From assembly GCF_004359215.1 (NCBI RefSeq), contig NW_027152213.1:1449508-1478177 (forward strand): 28,670 nt of DNA. Direction: 5' to 3'. The translations under genes were made by a program, and so were the position numbers. Positions 28,528-28,670 of this stretch are shown here, piece by piece. Below the pieces are notes generated by a model. It was not told where the DNA came from, searched no databases, and saw nothing but the letters and a program-made list of their open reading frames with translations. The first letter of the stretch is position 1, and each line of letters opens with the position of its first letter. Source of the DNA: Bremia lactucae (taxonomy: Eukaryota > Oomycota > Peronosporomycetes > Peronosporales > Peronosporaceae).

Positions 28528-28615
28528 TCGTGATCCCTGTCCGTGTTGTGTAGACAACTCGAAGAGGGTAAAAGGGATGTCTATTCCCTTGTTTCGCCCT
28601 GGGGAAGGGCTCGCA
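28528..28615 (+). repeat. 88-bp direct repeat, right copy (gag sequence)
   Basis: Second copy of 28193-28280 with two mismatches. It forms the right flank of the tatC fragment and reads on into the continuing gag, so this copy keeps the original downstream junction. Confidence 0.95.
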
Positions 28616-28670
28616 TCTCTATTGAGATGCGTGATGCGATTGACGTTTTGCAATCGATTTACAGGCGCCA
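28528..28670 (+). pseudogene. gag of the right Gypsy-like element, resumed after the insertion
   Basis: In the gag frame the sequence reads LCRQLEEGKRDVYSLVSPW, then GRARISIEMRDAIDVLQSIY, and runs off the window edge. This continues the gag broken at 28280. The rest of the element lies outside. Confidence 0.55.

Larger units (their letters stand above)
27490..28640. repeat. Dense short hairpins within the right retroelement
   Basis: Stem spans: 27494-27502/27506-27514 (9 bp), 27549-27556/27566-27573, 27590-27597/27602-27609, 27785-27793/27804-27812 (9 bp), 27965-27973/27979-27987 (9 bp), 28057-28063/28067-28073, 28094-28103/28111-28120 (10 bp), 28134-28145/28154-28165 (12 bp), 28612-28619/28624-28631. 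The style and density match the left element. None of these lies inside the tatC segment. Confidence 0.85.

Noticed and set aside
28372..28653. Minus-strand 93-codon frame overlapping the tatC piece
   Set aside because: It is a different frame from the TatC translation and crosses the repeat junction; no family resemblance.
1..28670. CRISPR array, rRNA or riboswitch
   Set aside because: No regularly spaced repeats, rRNA-like sequence or recognisable riboswitch fold was seen; the content is eukaryotic.

Overview
The window reads as nuclear DNA of an oomycete, probably a Peronosporales species (Phytophthora or downy-mildew type); I cannot name the species. Support: two very large FKS/callose-synthase-type 1,3-beta-glucan synthases with an N-terminal MIT-like helical domain, compact GT-AG introns of 62-83 bp, oomycete-style initiator motifs just upstream of start codons, and flanks full of decayed Ty3/Gypsy elements.

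Layout. Positions 1-6100 are a graveyard of at least three Gypsy-like retroelement remnants: one on the minus strand (1-2460: gag, CCHC knuckle, aspartyl protease, start of RT), one on the plus strand (2549-4909: gag, CCHC knuckle, then directly RT end/RNase H because the middle is deleted), and a third gag on the minus strand (4897-5479). Positions 6100-7350 are non-coding apart from a tRNA-like/SINE-like relic. Two tandem paralogous glucan synthase genes follow on the plus strand (7350-13508, one intron; 14511-20633, no intron). Convergent to them, on the minus strand, lies a nine-exon gene (25557-20835). I reconstructed it by matching splice phase. It encodes a 1383-residue protein with a possible N-myristoylation site, a protease-associated (PA) domain, seven ankyrin repeats, a SAPS-like (PP6 regulatory subunit) domain and a PH-like domain. 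The right end (about 27050-28670) is another decayed Gypsy-like gag on the plus strand. A 247-bp piece of a tatC gene sits inside it between two 88-bp direct repeats.

How the genes relate. The two synthases would make cell-wall or haustorial 1,3-beta-glucan at the plasma membrane, and their MIT-like ends suggest a link to ESCRT/Vps4-type membrane traffic. The minus-strand gene looks like a membrane-anchored regulatory scaffold for a PP6/Sit4-class phosphatase. It joins in one chain two modules (ankyrin and SAPS) that animals carry on separate PP6 subunits. I see no direct evidence that it acts on the synthases.

Most unusual signals: (1) the PA-ANK-SAPS-PH fusion, with one phase-0 exon per ankyrin repeat; (2) very dense short perfect hairpins and palindromes throughout the outer retroelement sequences, which are not obvious in the synthase genes; (3) the tatC fragment inside a retrotransposon with an 88-bp flanking duplication. 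All domain calls were made by eye, with no database search.
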